A stretch of 64,000 nt of DNA from Nonomuraea roseoviolacea subsp. carminata (GTDB lineage: Bacteria > Actinomycetota > Actinomycetes > Streptosporangiales > Streptosporangiaceae). The notes below the pieces were generated by a model. The model was not told where the DNA came from and did not search any database. It was given only the letters and a program-made list of their open reading frames with translations. The DNA lies in assembly GCF_024172185.1 (NCBI RefSeq), contig NZ_JAMZEC010000001.1, positions 744,001 to 808,000 on the forward strand. The letters run 5' to 3'. Below are positions 32,359 to 39,444 of the stretch, in pieces; positions within the stretch are counted from its first letter, which is position 1; each line of letters starts with the position of its first letter. Position numbers and translations under genes: made by a program.

Positions 32359-32882
32359 TCATGCAAGCCATAGCAGCAGGCAGGCGATGGTGACAGCTGC
32401 CTGGTAGTGAACGGCGAGCTTGTCGTAGCGGGTGGCGATGCCTCTGAACTGCTTGAGCCGGTTGAAACAGCGTTCGACGACGTTGCGACGTTTGTAACGG
32501 GCAGGGTCGAACGCGCAGCGCCGGTGCCCTCGATGAGCTCGCCCAGCCAGCTGGTCGACGCGTTCAGGGATGGTCGCGCTGATACCCCGCCGGCGCAGAT
32601 AGGTACGGATGGCCCGGGAGCTGTAGCCCTTGTCAGCGATGACGTGCTGAGGCCGGGTGCGGGGACGGCCAAGGCCGAGCCGAGGGACGCGAACGGCTGC
32701 CATCACACGGGTGAACTCGGTGCAGTCGTTGATGTTGCCGCCGGTGAGAACGAACGCCAGCGGCAGGCCGCGTCCGTCGGTGGCCAGGTGGAGTTTGGTG
32801 GTCAGTCCGCCGCGCGAGCGCCCGAGCGCCTGTCCGCCTTGATCCCCAACGTGATGGTTCGTCCTTGCCGGGTTCCCCCTTT
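32359..32882 (-). CDS. IS5-family transposase, second frame (orfB)
   Basis: The C-terminal part of the transposase, read in the -1 frame from the slippery site AAAGGGGG at 32875-32882. After the slip it reads GGQALGRSRGGLTTKLHLA and then the second catalytic Asp in VIADKGYSSRAIR. The Glu lies in NVVERCFNRLKQFRG within the Y(2)R(3)E(6)K-type motif. It ends LLLWLA near the left inverted repeat. An internal GTG/ATG at about 32706 could start a shorter protein, but the conserved sequence begins before it. This supports fusion to orfA by frameshifting. Confidence 0.8.
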
Positions 32883-33242
32883 ACGGGCGCCCGCGGCGTG
32901 CTGGTGGGCCCGGACAATGGTCGAGTCGACGCAGACGGCCGACCAGTCCACCGCTCCTGCCGCATCCTCGTGAGCCTGGACATGCTCCAGCAGCCGCTGC
33001 CACGTCCCATCCGCTGACCAGCGACGGAACCGCTGATAGATCGTCTGCCAAGGGCCATACCGTTCGGGGATGTCCCGCCAGTCGGCACCGGTGCGGATCT
33101 TCCACACGATGCCGTTGAGCACTTGACGGTGATCCCGCCACCGGCCACCTCGTCCTGGGTGGGCCGGCAGTAGCGGCGCGATACGTTCCCACGCGGCATC
33201 GGTTAACTCATGGCGACGGACCATGTACCCATCGAGCCACAC
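32802..33242 (-). CDS. IS5-family transposase, first frame (orfA)
   Basis: The N-terminal part, 146 aa as a free product. It contains the DUF4096-type region (HELTDAAWERIAPLLP and WKIRTGADWRDIPERYG) and the first catalytic Asp in CVDSTIVRAHQHAAG. Conserved sequence stops at ARKGG, where the frame leaves the family alignment and ends at a TGA. The -1 frame continues the alignment. GTG at 33242 or ATG at 33224 could be the start. Programmed -1 frameshifting is the likely way to make full transposase; a recent mutation is the alternative. Confidence 0.85.
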   Translation of the reverse strand: MWLDGYMVRRHELTDAAWERIAPLLPAHPGRGGRWRDHRQVLNGIVWKIRTGADWRDIPERYGPWQTIYQRFRRWSADGTWQRLLEHVQAHEDAAGAVDWSAVCVDSTIVRAHQHAAGARKGGTRQGRTITLGIKADRRSGARAAD

Positions 33243-33340
33243 CCGAGCTCATCGCGCTGCCCGAATCGGCGAATCAGGAGGTTGAACCCACCTCCTGATC
33301 CACAAAACACGCCCTAGCACTCCCTGACGGGGCGCGGCCG

Positions 33341-33919
33341 TCAGATGTGCTCCATGACGAAGACCGCGCTGGTGTCGGCGGCGAGGGCGTCGAAGATGTG
33401 CGGCACGTCGCCGGGGTAGGTCACGTAGTCGCCCGGCCGCAGCTCGACCGGCTCCTCCGCGGGGCCGGCCAGCGCCCGGCCGGAGGCCAGGACGACGTGC
33501 TCGACCGTGCCCGGCGCGTGCGGCGCGGACAGGCGCGGCTCGCCGGGCCGGGCCGTGACCCGGTACAGGTCGCGGCGGGCGTTCGGGGGGCTGGAGGCCA
33601 GCAGGGCGGCCGTGTAGCCGGCGACCTCCGAGTGAGCGGCGGGCCCCTCCCCCGCCCGCAGGACGCGCGTGGCGGGCCGCGGCGGGTCGACGAGCCGGCT
33701 GAACGGCACGCCGAGCGCCGTGGCCAGCGCCCAGAGCGTCTCGACGCCGGGGTTGCCCGCGCCCGACTCGATCTGGGACAGCGTGGACTTGGCGACGCCG
33801 GCCCGCTTGGCCAGCTCGCTCAGGGACATGCCGGCGCGCTCGCGCTCGCGGCGCAGCGCGGCGGCGATCACCGCGATGAGACCCGGCTCACCGGCGGGGC
33901 TGTTTCCCAAGGCGTTCAC
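33341..33919 (-). CDS. XRE-cupin transcriptional regulator
   Basis: A 192-aa regulator. An XRE helix-turn-helix lies at about residues 17-72 (AGMSLSELAKRAGVAKSTLSQ). A C-terminal cupin domain follows (APGTVEHVVLASGRAL, then LRPGDYVTYPGDVPHIF), which should bind a small ligand or metal. The GTG at 33917-33919 is one choice. A TTG three codons later is better spaced from AGGAG. It is divergent from the racemase gene, with two near-identical 18-bp palindromes between them, one next to each start. It should repress itself and the racemase, responding to an amino-acid-like ligand. Ligand unknown. Confidence 0.88.
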   Translation of the reverse strand: MNALGNSPAGEPGLIAVIAAALRRERERAGMSLSELAKRAGVAKSTLSQIESGAGNPGVETLWALATALGVPFSRLVDPPRPATRVLRAGEGPAAHSEVAGYTAALLASSPPNARRDLYRVTARPGEPRLSAPHAPGTVEHVVLASGRALAGPAEEPVELRPGDYVTYPGDVPHIFDALAADTSAVFVMEHI

Positions 33920-33933
33920 TCTCCTGGACAGTC

Positions 33934-34000
33934 GTTCGGTTTGACGAACACCACAGCGCTGGTCCACTCTGACGATACAGCCGTTCGGTACACCGAACAC
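33934..34000. promoter_or_regulatory. Paired operators between XRE-cupin and racemase genes
   Basis: Two 18-bp sites, 33934-33951 and 33983-34000, both have the form CGTTCGGT-N4-CGAACAC with 14 of 18 bases shared. The second contains the perfect inverted repeat GTTCGGT-AC-ACCGAAC and the first GTTCG-N6-CGAAC. They are 49 bases apart, one near each divergent start. Confidence 0.7.
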
Positions 34001-34015
34001 CGGAAGGGAAACCCC

Positions 34016-34744
34016 ATGCCCCACCTCGGCATCCTCGCGCACAGCACGGAGGGCGCGGCGCTCTGCTTCCTGGACTACTGCCAGGAGGGCTTCCGCCGCA
34101 CCGGCCGCAACGAGCACCCCGACGTGACGCTCGACTACATCGCCCTGGGCCGCAGCATGCCGGCCTGGGACTCCGGCGACCACGTGGCCGTGCGGCGCAC
34201 CCTGGCCGTGAGCGTGGACCGGCTGGAGCGGGCCGGGGCCGCCTTCTTCGCCTGCCCGGACAACACCGCCCACCTCGCCCTCGAACACCCGGGCGCCGAC
34301 TTGGCGCTGCCCGGCCTGCACATCGCGGAGGTGGTCGCGGACCGGGCGGCGGCCGAGGGACGGCGGCGCGTCGGCGTGCTCGGCACGCGCTACACCATGG
34401 ACGGCCCCGTCTACCCGCGGGCGCTGGCCGCGCGGGGCATCGCCGCCGAGGTCCCCGAGCCCGCCGACCGCGAGACGGTGAACCGGATCATCTTCGAGGA
34501 GCTGGTCAACGGCGTCTTCACGGACGCCTCCCGGCGGGAGTACGTCCGGGTCATCGAGCGGCTGGCCGCGCGCGGCTGCGACGCCGTGGCGCTGGTGTGC
34601 ACGGAGATCCCGCTGCTGGTGACCCCGGACGTCGCGCCGCTGCCGACGCTCGACTCGACCCGGCTGCTGGCGCGGGCCGCCTACGAGGTGGCCGTGGGCG
34701 AGCGGCCGCTGCCGACATGGCGCGGCGGCCCGCTCACGGCCTGA
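34016..34744 (+). CDS. Aspartate/glutamate racemase family protein
   Basis: A 242-aa cytoplasmic enzyme of the cofactor-independent Asp/Glu racemase superfamily. The two catalytic cysteines are visible: C80 in FFACPDNTAH and C195 in ALVCTEIPLL, each at the start of its conserved motif. Such enzymes interconvert L- and D-amino acids or related acids (aspartate, glutamate, hydantoins). GGAAGGGA lies just before the ATG. The divergent XRE-cupin regulator and its paired operators suggest induction by the substrate. Which amino acid is used cannot be told from sequence. Confidence 0.88.
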   Translation: MPHLGILAHSTEGAALCFLDYCQEGFRRTGRNEHPDVTLDYIALGRSMPAWDSGDHVAVRRTLAVSVDRLERAGAAFFACPDNTAHLALEHPGADLALPGLHIAEVVADRAAAEGRRRVGVLGTRYTMDGPVYPRALAARGIAAEVPEPADRETVNRIIFEELVNGVFTDASRREYVRVIERLAARGCDAVALVCTEIPLLVTPDVAPLPTLDSTRLLARAAYEVAVGERPLPTWRGGPLTA

Positions 34745-34773
34745 TGACCGCTACTCGCTGCGGTCGATGAGCG

Positions 34774-35484
34774 CTACTTGCTCTGGGTGGGGCTGGCGGT
34801 CGGGGCCAGGGTCTCCATCGGCTGCTGCTGGTTGCCCTTCGGCTCCGGCGGCAGCGGCGCCTGGTCGGCGGTCGTGGTGATCGCGTCCGGGCCGCCGCAG
34901 GTGGTGCCCAGCTCGGGGGTGTCCTTGCCGTTCTGGAACTTCTTGATGAACGCCGGGAGCTTCGGGTCGTCCGGCTTGTCGAGCTTGAGCTGGTGCCCCC
35001 AGGAGGAGACCACGATCGGCGAAGGCAGGTTGGGGTAGGGGCTCATCAGCATGAAGTCCTGCTGGCCGGTGCTGGTGGCCACGGCGCGCAGCGCGTCCAC
35101 CTGCTGCTTGGGCAGGTCCGGCCGGTAGGTGATCCACACGGCGCCGTGCTCCATCGAGTGGACGGCGTGCTCGTTGTGGATGGGCTTGGAGTAGATGTCG
35201 CACGCCTGCCAGTAGTTGTTGTGCTGGCCGCCGACGGGCGGGGTCTCCTTGTACGACACCGGGGTCCACACGTGCTGGCCCGCCTCGTAGGAGTAGTTGG
35301 AGACCGCGTCGAGCGAGGTCTCGCGGGTCTGCTTGACCAGGTAGAAGCCGACCCCGCCGACCAGCAGCAGGACGACCAGGCCACCCGCGCCCCACATCAG
35401 GAACGCCGCGCGCCGCTCCTTGCGCTTCTGCTCGGCGCGCATCTTCTGCAGATGCTCGCGCCGCGCCTGCGCCTTCTCCTTCAT
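34774..35484 (-). CDS. DUF3105 membrane-anchored protein
   Basis: A 236-aa protein of unknown function. A Lys/Arg/Glu-rich cytoplasmic N-terminus of about 28 residues (coiled-coil-like) is followed by one membrane helix at about 29-50. The extracellular DUF3105 domain has the signature ACDIYSKPIHNEHAVHSME, then HGAVWITY. The clustered His, Cys and Met suggest metal, perhaps copper, binding. The C-terminal tail is Pro/Gln/Thr-rich. It is divergent from the DUF305 gene across 135 bases. I recall this pairing from other actinobacteria, and both look like metal-handling surface proteins. Confidence 0.85.
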   Translation of the reverse strand: MKEKAQARREHLQKMRAEQKRKERRAAFLMWGAGGLVVLLLVGGVGFYLVKQTRETSLDAVSNYSYEAGQHVWTPVSYKETPPVGGQHNNYWQACDIYSKPIHNEHAVHSMEHGAVWITYRPDLPKQQVDALRAVATSTGQQDFMLMSPYPNLPSPIVVSSWGHQLKLDKPDDPKLPAFIKKFQNGKDTPELGTTCGGPDAITTTADQAPLPPEPKGNQQQPMETLAPTASPTQSK

Positions 35485-35619
35485 CGGTCCTCCATCGGCG
35501 TGCCAACTCGGGTCACCCTATGCCCTGAAATCGTATGGGGAGAATAAGGCCGTTCTAAGCCGTAGATCACCGGTGAAAGCAGAGGGTCCGGTGCCCCGGG
35601 TGGGTACGCTGGACACGCC

Positions 35620-36315
35620 ATGGACAACCCCGAATCCCCAGCAGGGCCCGAAGTGCCGGAGGCGCCCGAGTCCCCGGCGAGGCCCACCAGCTCCCAGCGC
35701 GGCACGCTGCTCGCCGGCCTCGCCGTCCTGATCGTCGCCGCGGCGGCGCTCTTCCTCGTGTTCGGCCGGGGCGGCACGCCCGCCGACGCCTCCCCCGAGG
35801 CCGGGTTCGCCCGCGACATGGCCGCCCACCACGCGCAGGCCGTCGACATGTCCTTCACGATCAGGGACGAGAGCCAGTCGCGCGAGATCCGCAACCTGGC
35901 CTACGACATCATCACCGGCCAGTCCAACCAGCGCGGCATGTTCATCGGCTGGCTCCAGCAGTGGGGCCTCGACCAGGCCACCGACCGGCCTCCCATGGCC
36001 TGGATGAACGGCCACGGCCACGGCGGCGGCCCGGCCGCGACGCCGGGCGTGATGCCGGGCATGGCGACCCCCGAGGAACTGGCGAAGCTCAAGACGCTCA
36101 GGGGCACGCAGGCCGAGGTGCTGTTCCTCCAGCTCATGATCCGCCATCACGAGGGCGGCGTGCAGATGGCCCAGGGGCTGCTGCGGCTGTCCGACCGGGA
36201 GGAGGTCGCCAACATGGCAGACAAGATCGTCAAGGGTCAGTCCAGCGAGATCAAGCTCATGACCGACCTGCTCAAGGCCCGCGGCGCGCAGCCCCTGCCC
36301 ACGATCCTCAAGTGA
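35620..36315 (+). CDS. DUF305 family protein
   Basis: A 231-aa membrane-anchored protein. A Pro/Glu/Ser-rich cytoplasmic start is followed by one hydrophobic segment at about residues 27-48. The extracellular part then shows two DUF305 halves with the paired-histidine motifs DMAAHHAQAVDMS and LMIRHHEGGVQMAQ. A Met/His/Gly-rich loop (MNGHGHGGG, then MPGMATP) lies between them. DUF305 proteins are four-helix bundles of the ferritin-like type, and the His/Met pattern suggests copper or silver binding. Its divergent partner is DUF3105. A role in metal stress is inferred. Confidence 0.88.
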   Translation: MDNPESPAGPEVPEAPESPARPTSSQRGTLLAGLAVLIVAAAALFLVFGRGGTPADASPEAGFARDMAAHHAQAVDMSFTIRDESQSREIRNLAYDIITGQSNQRGMFIGWLQQWGLDQATDRPPMAWMNGHGHGGGPAATPGVMPGMATPEELAKLKTLRGTQAEVLFLQLMIRHHEGGVQMAQGLLRLSDREEVANMADKIVKGQSSEIKLMTDLLKARGAQPLPTILK

Positions 36316-36436
36316 CCCCACGCCCGGGCCGCCCGCGCACGCCTCAACGGGTCCCGGACGGGAGGCGCACGCTCCCGTCCCGAACGCCTCTGCCGGGGAG
36401 CGGCCCACGAGCGTCCCTGCCGGGGAGCGGCTCGCG

Positions 36437-37840
36437 GTGAGCGGGCGGGCGGTGGTCGTCGGATCGGGTCCGAACGGGCTCGTCGCGGCCGTCGCGCTGG
36501 CCGCGGCCGGACGCGAGGTGGTGCTGCTGGAGGCCGCCGAGCGGTTCGGCGGCGGGCTGCGCTCGGAGGAGCTGACGCTGCCGGGCCGGGTCCACGACGT
36601 CGGGGCGACGGTCATGGCGCTGGCCCTGGCCTCGCCCGCGTTCCGGGAGCTGGGCGTGGAGCGCCTGGTGCAGTTCGCGCACCCGCCCGTGGCCGTCGCC
36701 CACCCCCTGGACGACCGGCCGGCGGTGCTGGTCCACCGCGACGTCCGCCGCACCGCCGAAGGGCTGGGGGCGGACGGCGCGGCGTGGCGGGCGAGCGTGG
36801 GGGCGGCGGCCCGCGCGGGGCTGCCGCTCACCGACCTGCTGCTGAAGCCGCTCGGGCCGTGGAGCGGGAGCCCCCGGGCGTTCGCGTCGGCGGCCGCGTT
36901 CGGGCTGGCCGGCCTGGCGCCGGCCACGGCGTTCGCCCGGCGCGTGTTCCGCACCCCCGAGGCGCGGGCGGCGTTCGCGGGGCTGGCCGCGCACTCGATG
37001 CTCGACCTGCGCGCCCCACTCAGCGGCGCGTACGGCCTCATGCTCGGCACGCTGGCGCACCTGGTCGGCTGGCCGCTGGTCAGGGGCGGGTCCCAGGTGC
37101 TGGCCGACGCGCTGGTGGCGCGGCTGCGCGAGCTGGGCGGGCAGGCGGTCACCGGGCACCGGGTACGCCACCTGAGTGAGCTGGAGGCCGACATCGTCGT
37201 GCTGGACGTGACGCCCCGGCAGTTCCTGGAGATGGCCGACCTCCCCCCGGCCTACCGGCGGCGGCTGCGGCGCTACCGCTACGGGCCGGGGGTGTTCAAG
37301 GTCGACTGGGCGCTCGACGGGCCGGTGCCGTGGCGCGACCCGGCCGTCGCCTCGGCCGGCACCGTCCACCTGGGCGGCACGCTGGAGGAGATCGCGCTCA
37401 GCGAGGCGGAGATGGCGCGCGGACGCCACTCGCCCCGCCCGTACGTGCTGCTCGTCCAGCCGTACGCGGCCGACCCCACGCGCGGCGGGCACACGCTGTG
37501 GGCCTACTGCCACGTGCCCCACGGGTCGCCGGTGGACATGACGGCCGCGATCGAGGCGCAGATCGAGCGGTACGCCCCCGGCTTCCGCGACCGGGTGCTG
37601 GCCCGGCACGCGATGGGGCCGGCGGCGCTGGAGGCGTTCGACGCCAACCTGGTGGGCGGCGACATCGGCGGCGGGCTGGCGAGCGTGGTCCAGTTCGCCC
37701 GGCGGCCGGTCTGGTCGCCCGCGCCGTGGCGCACGCCGCTGCCCGGGGTGTTCCTGTGCTCGGCGGCGACGCCTCCGGGCGCCGGCACCCACGGCATGGG
37801 CGGCTGGCAGGCCGCCCGCCTCGCCCTACGTACGAACTAG
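36437..37840 (+). CDS. FAD-dependent oxidoreductase, phytoene-desaturase-like
   Basis: A 467-aa flavoprotein of the CrtI/amine-oxidase superfamily. The N-terminal FAD motif is VVVGSGPNGLVAAVALAAAG with LLEAAERFGGGLRSEE. The C-terminal FAD-contact block GVFLCSAATPPGAGTHGMGG completes the domain. Such proteins dehydrogenate or isomerise lipophilic substrates. No carotenoid synthase genes are near, so carotenoid desaturation is not supported by context. A GTG start with GGGGAG 9 bases upstream is used. It is convergent with a DUF3995 gene, with only 5 bases between the stops. Confidence 0.85.
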   Translation: MSGRAVVVGSGPNGLVAAVALAAAGREVVLLEAAERFGGGLRSEELTLPGRVHDVGATVMALALASPAFRELGVERLVQFAHPPVAVAHPLDDRPAVLVHRDVRRTAEGLGADGAAWRASVGAAARAGLPLTDLLLKPLGPWSGSPRAFASAAAFGLAGLAPATAFARRVFRTPEARAAFAGLAAHSMLDLRAPLSGAYGLMLGTLAHLVGWPLVRGGSQVLADALVARLRELGGQAVTGHRVRHLSELEADIVVLDVTPRQFLEMADLPPAYRRRLRRYRYGPGVFKVDWALDGPVPWRDPAVASAGTVHLGGTLEEIALSEAEMARGRHSPRPYVLLVQPYAADPTRGGHTLWAYCHVPHGSPVDMTAAIEAQIERYAPGFRDRVLARHAMGPAALEAFDANLVGGDIGGGLASVVQFARRPVWSPAPWRTPLPGVFLCSAATPPGAGTHGMGGWQAARLALRTN

Positions 37841-37845
37841 CCCCC

Positions 37846-38346
37846 TCACGGGCGGGCCGCGCGTCCGGCCGTCCGCGACAGCGTGGCGGCCGGGCCCGTC
37901 GGGTGCGGCGGCCGGGCGGCGGGGGCGAGGGGCCGGAGCGTGAGGAGGCCGGCCGCCGTGGCCATGGCCGCGCAGAGCGGCGTGTACACGATCAGGTTCA
38001 GCCAGTAGAACGGGGTCGCCGTGTCCGCGCCGATCCCGAGGATCCAGACCAGCCCGGCCGCCGCCCGTACCAGCGTCCCGGCGGCCACGGCGCCGGTGAC
38101 CAGCCGCGCGGGCAGCCCGCCCCGGCCGCGGGAGCGCGCGAGGACCGCCACGGCCCCGGTGGTGAGCACGGCCGCGAGCGGCACCAGGACGCGCGGGGTG
38201 AAGGGCACCTCCAGGTTCAGCACCGCCAGCGAGAGCGACCTGACGTCGTGGGCGGGCCAGGTGCGGCCGGTCAGCCAGTACAGGTGCGCGGCGGCGTCGG
38301 TGAGGAGGACGGCGGCGGTCAGGGTGCCGAGGCGTGAAGTGTTCAT
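37846..38346 (-). CDS. DUF3995-like small membrane protein
   Basis: A 166-aa integral membrane protein with four hydrophobic segments at about residues 5-25, 50-70, 82-103 and 113-135. A Pro/Arg-rich cytoplasmic tail of about 30 residues follows. The pattern with LTDAAAHLYWLTG near the N-terminus fits DUF3995, a family of unknown function. The ATG has AGGAG in the preceding leader. It is divergent from the SRPBCC/sigma-factor pair, and a 14-bp perfect palindrome lies between the two starts. Confidence 0.65.
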   Translation of the reverse strand: MNTSRLGTLTAAVLLTDAAAHLYWLTGRTWPAHDVRSLSLAVLNLEVPFTPRVLVPLAAVLTTGAVAVLARSRGRGGLPARLVTGAVAAGTLVRAAAGLVWILGIGADTATPFYWLNLIVYTPLCAAMATAAGLLTLRPLAPAARPPHPTGPAATLSRTAGRAARP

Positions 38347-38375
38347 ACCCGGCAGGAGTCGGCGAACCGCCCGAT

Positions 38376-38389
38376 GGTTCCATGGAACC
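38376..38389. promoter_or_regulatory. 14-bp palindrome with two back-to-back GGAACC motifs
   Basis: GGTTCCATGGAACC is perfectly palindromic and lies 30 bases upstream of the DUF3995 start and 24 bases upstream of the SRPBCC/sigma operon start. GGAAC(C) is the usual -35 element of ECF sigma factors, and here one faces each way. It could be a divergent ECF promoter or a repressor operator. Confidence 0.45.
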
Positions 38390-38412
38390 TTTCGCGCCTT
38401 CCCCGCCTCTGG

Positions 38413-38883
38413 ATGGACATGAGCTGGCCTGTTGCCGACCTGGACCCCGTACGACGGCTGCGCGCGCTCGCCGCCGCCATCCCCGGGGCGTACGTCGCCG
38501 AGCGCGTCATCCCCGCCCCCTTCGCGGCGGTCTGGGCCGTGGCGGGCGACCTGGAGAAGGAGTTCGGCACCTTCGAGCCCGACATGCGGCGTCTCACCCT
38601 CGACTCCGCCCGCCCGGACGGCCGCCTCGTGGCCAGGGCCCGCAGCCGGTACGGCATGCGTGCCCGGTTCGACGTGGACCTGCGGCCGGGCTGGTGCTGG
38701 ATGCAGAGCCGATTTCTGCTCGTGGGCCTGGCCGCGACGGCGGTGCCGGAGGGGACCCTGGTCGCGCAGACGGGCGGGGTCCGCGTCCCGGGCCGGGCCG
38801 CGCTGGTGCCGTGGGGGGTGCGGGCGGCCGGGGACCGGGCGCTGGCCCGGCTCGCCGCCCGGGTCGCCGGGAGGCCGGTGTGA
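38413..38883 (+). CDS. SRPBCC superfamily protein
   Basis: A 156-aa protein with the pattern of a START/SRPBCC fold: YVAERVIPAPFAAVWAVAGDLEKEF near residues 30-55, then strand-rich sequence and a C-terminal amphipathic helix (GDRALARLAARV). Members bind lipids, cyclic precursors or other hydrophobic ligands. It shares a GTGA stop/start overlap with the ECF sigma gene, so the two are co-translated. It could modulate that factor in place of an anti-sigma protein, which is absent. ATG at 38413 or 38419. Confidence 0.65.
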   Translation: MDMSWPVADLDPVRRLRALAAAIPGAYVAERVIPAPFAAVWAVAGDLEKEFGTFEPDMRRLTLDSARPDGRLVARARSRYGMRARFDVDLRPGWCWMQSRFLLVGLAATAVPEGTLVAQTGGVRVPGRAALVPWGVRAAGDRALARLAARVAGRPV

Positions 38884-39368
38884 CGCCCGGGCTGGTGCTC
38901 GCCGCCCAGCGGGGCGACACGATGGCCATGAACGACCTGCTCACCGAGCTGACGCCGTACCTGGGCCGGATCTGCGGCCCGATCGCGCTGGACAGCGGGC
39001 CCGACGCCGTCCAGGAGGCCCTGATCGCGATCTTCCGGCACCTGCCGGACCTGCGCGAGCCCGAGGCCCTGCACGGCTGGGCCCGGGCGATAGCCGTGCG
39101 CGAGGCCGTCCGGATCGCCCGGCGCGACGGCCGCTCCAGCCCGGCGGAGCTCGACGGGCTGCCGTCGCCGCAGGACGTCGAGCGCGCCGTGGACATCCGC
39201 GACGTGCTGGAACGCCTGCCGCCGGAGCATCGGGCGGTGCTGGTGCTGCGCGACCTGGAAGGGCTGCCGGAGGAGGCCGCGGCGCGGCTGCTGCGGGTCC
39301 CCTCCGGCACGGTGAAGTCCCGCCTGCACCGGGCGCGCGCGAGCTTCCGCCGCGCCTGGCAGGGGTGA
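38880..39368 (+). CDS. ECF-type RNA polymerase sigma factor
   Basis: A 162-aa sigma factor. Region 2 covers about residues 15-75 (LDSGPDAVQEALIAIFRHLPDL and the region 2.4-like WARAIAVREAVRIARR). Region 4 covers about 103-158 (LPPEHRAVLVLRDLEGL, then SGTVKSRLHRARASFRRAW). No anti-sigma gene follows. A strong hairpin ends the unit. The GTG start overlaps the SRPBCC stop. It may recognise GGAAC-type -35 elements such as those in the palindrome upstream, implying autoregulation, but this is inference. Confidence 0.9.
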   Translation: MTPGLVLAAQRGDTMAMNDLLTELTPYLGRICGPIALDSGPDAVQEALIAIFRHLPDLREPEALHGWARAIAVREAVRIARRDGRSSPAELDGLPSPQDVERAVDIRDVLERLPPEHRAVLVLRDLEGLPEEAAARLLRVPSGTVKSRLHRARASFRRAWQG

Positions 39369-39388
39369 GACGAGGCCGGGGAACGCAC

Positions 39389-39434
39389 CGCGGCCCGCGG
39401 CTCCGCCCGTCCGGGCCGGGAGCCGCGGGCCGCG
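39389..39434. terminator. Bidirectional terminator, sigma factor / threonine aldolase
   Basis: A perfect 16-bp stem (CGCGGCCCGCGGCTCC at 39389-39404, complement at 39419-39434) with a 14-base loop lies between two convergent genes. Confidence 0.8.
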
Positions 39435-39444
39435 GGCGATCCGG

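Larger units (their letters stand above)
32341..33314 (-). mobile_element. IS5-family insertion sequence, intact (IS427-like)
   Basis: A 974-bp element with 18-bp terminal inverted repeats. The left end is GGGCCTGTTTTGTGGATC and the right end reads GGGCGTGTTTTGTGGATC on the other strand, with one mismatch. The flanking TA at 32339-32340 and 33315-33316 is the target duplication. Two overlapping frames on the minus strand together encode a complete DDE transposase. TA duplication plus two frames fits the IS427 group of IS5. Ends and catalytic residues are intact, so it may still be active and probably arrived recently. Confidence 0.9.

Noticed and set aside
32359..33242. Transposase as a pseudogene
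   Set aside because: Both frames keep catalytic residues, the terminal repeats and TA duplication are intact, and a slippery site lies exactly at the frame change. Programmed frameshifting explains it better.
36437..37840. Carotenoid gene cluster
   Set aside because: The FAD enzyme resembles phytoene desaturases, but no phytoene synthase, GGPP synthase or cyclase is adjacent.
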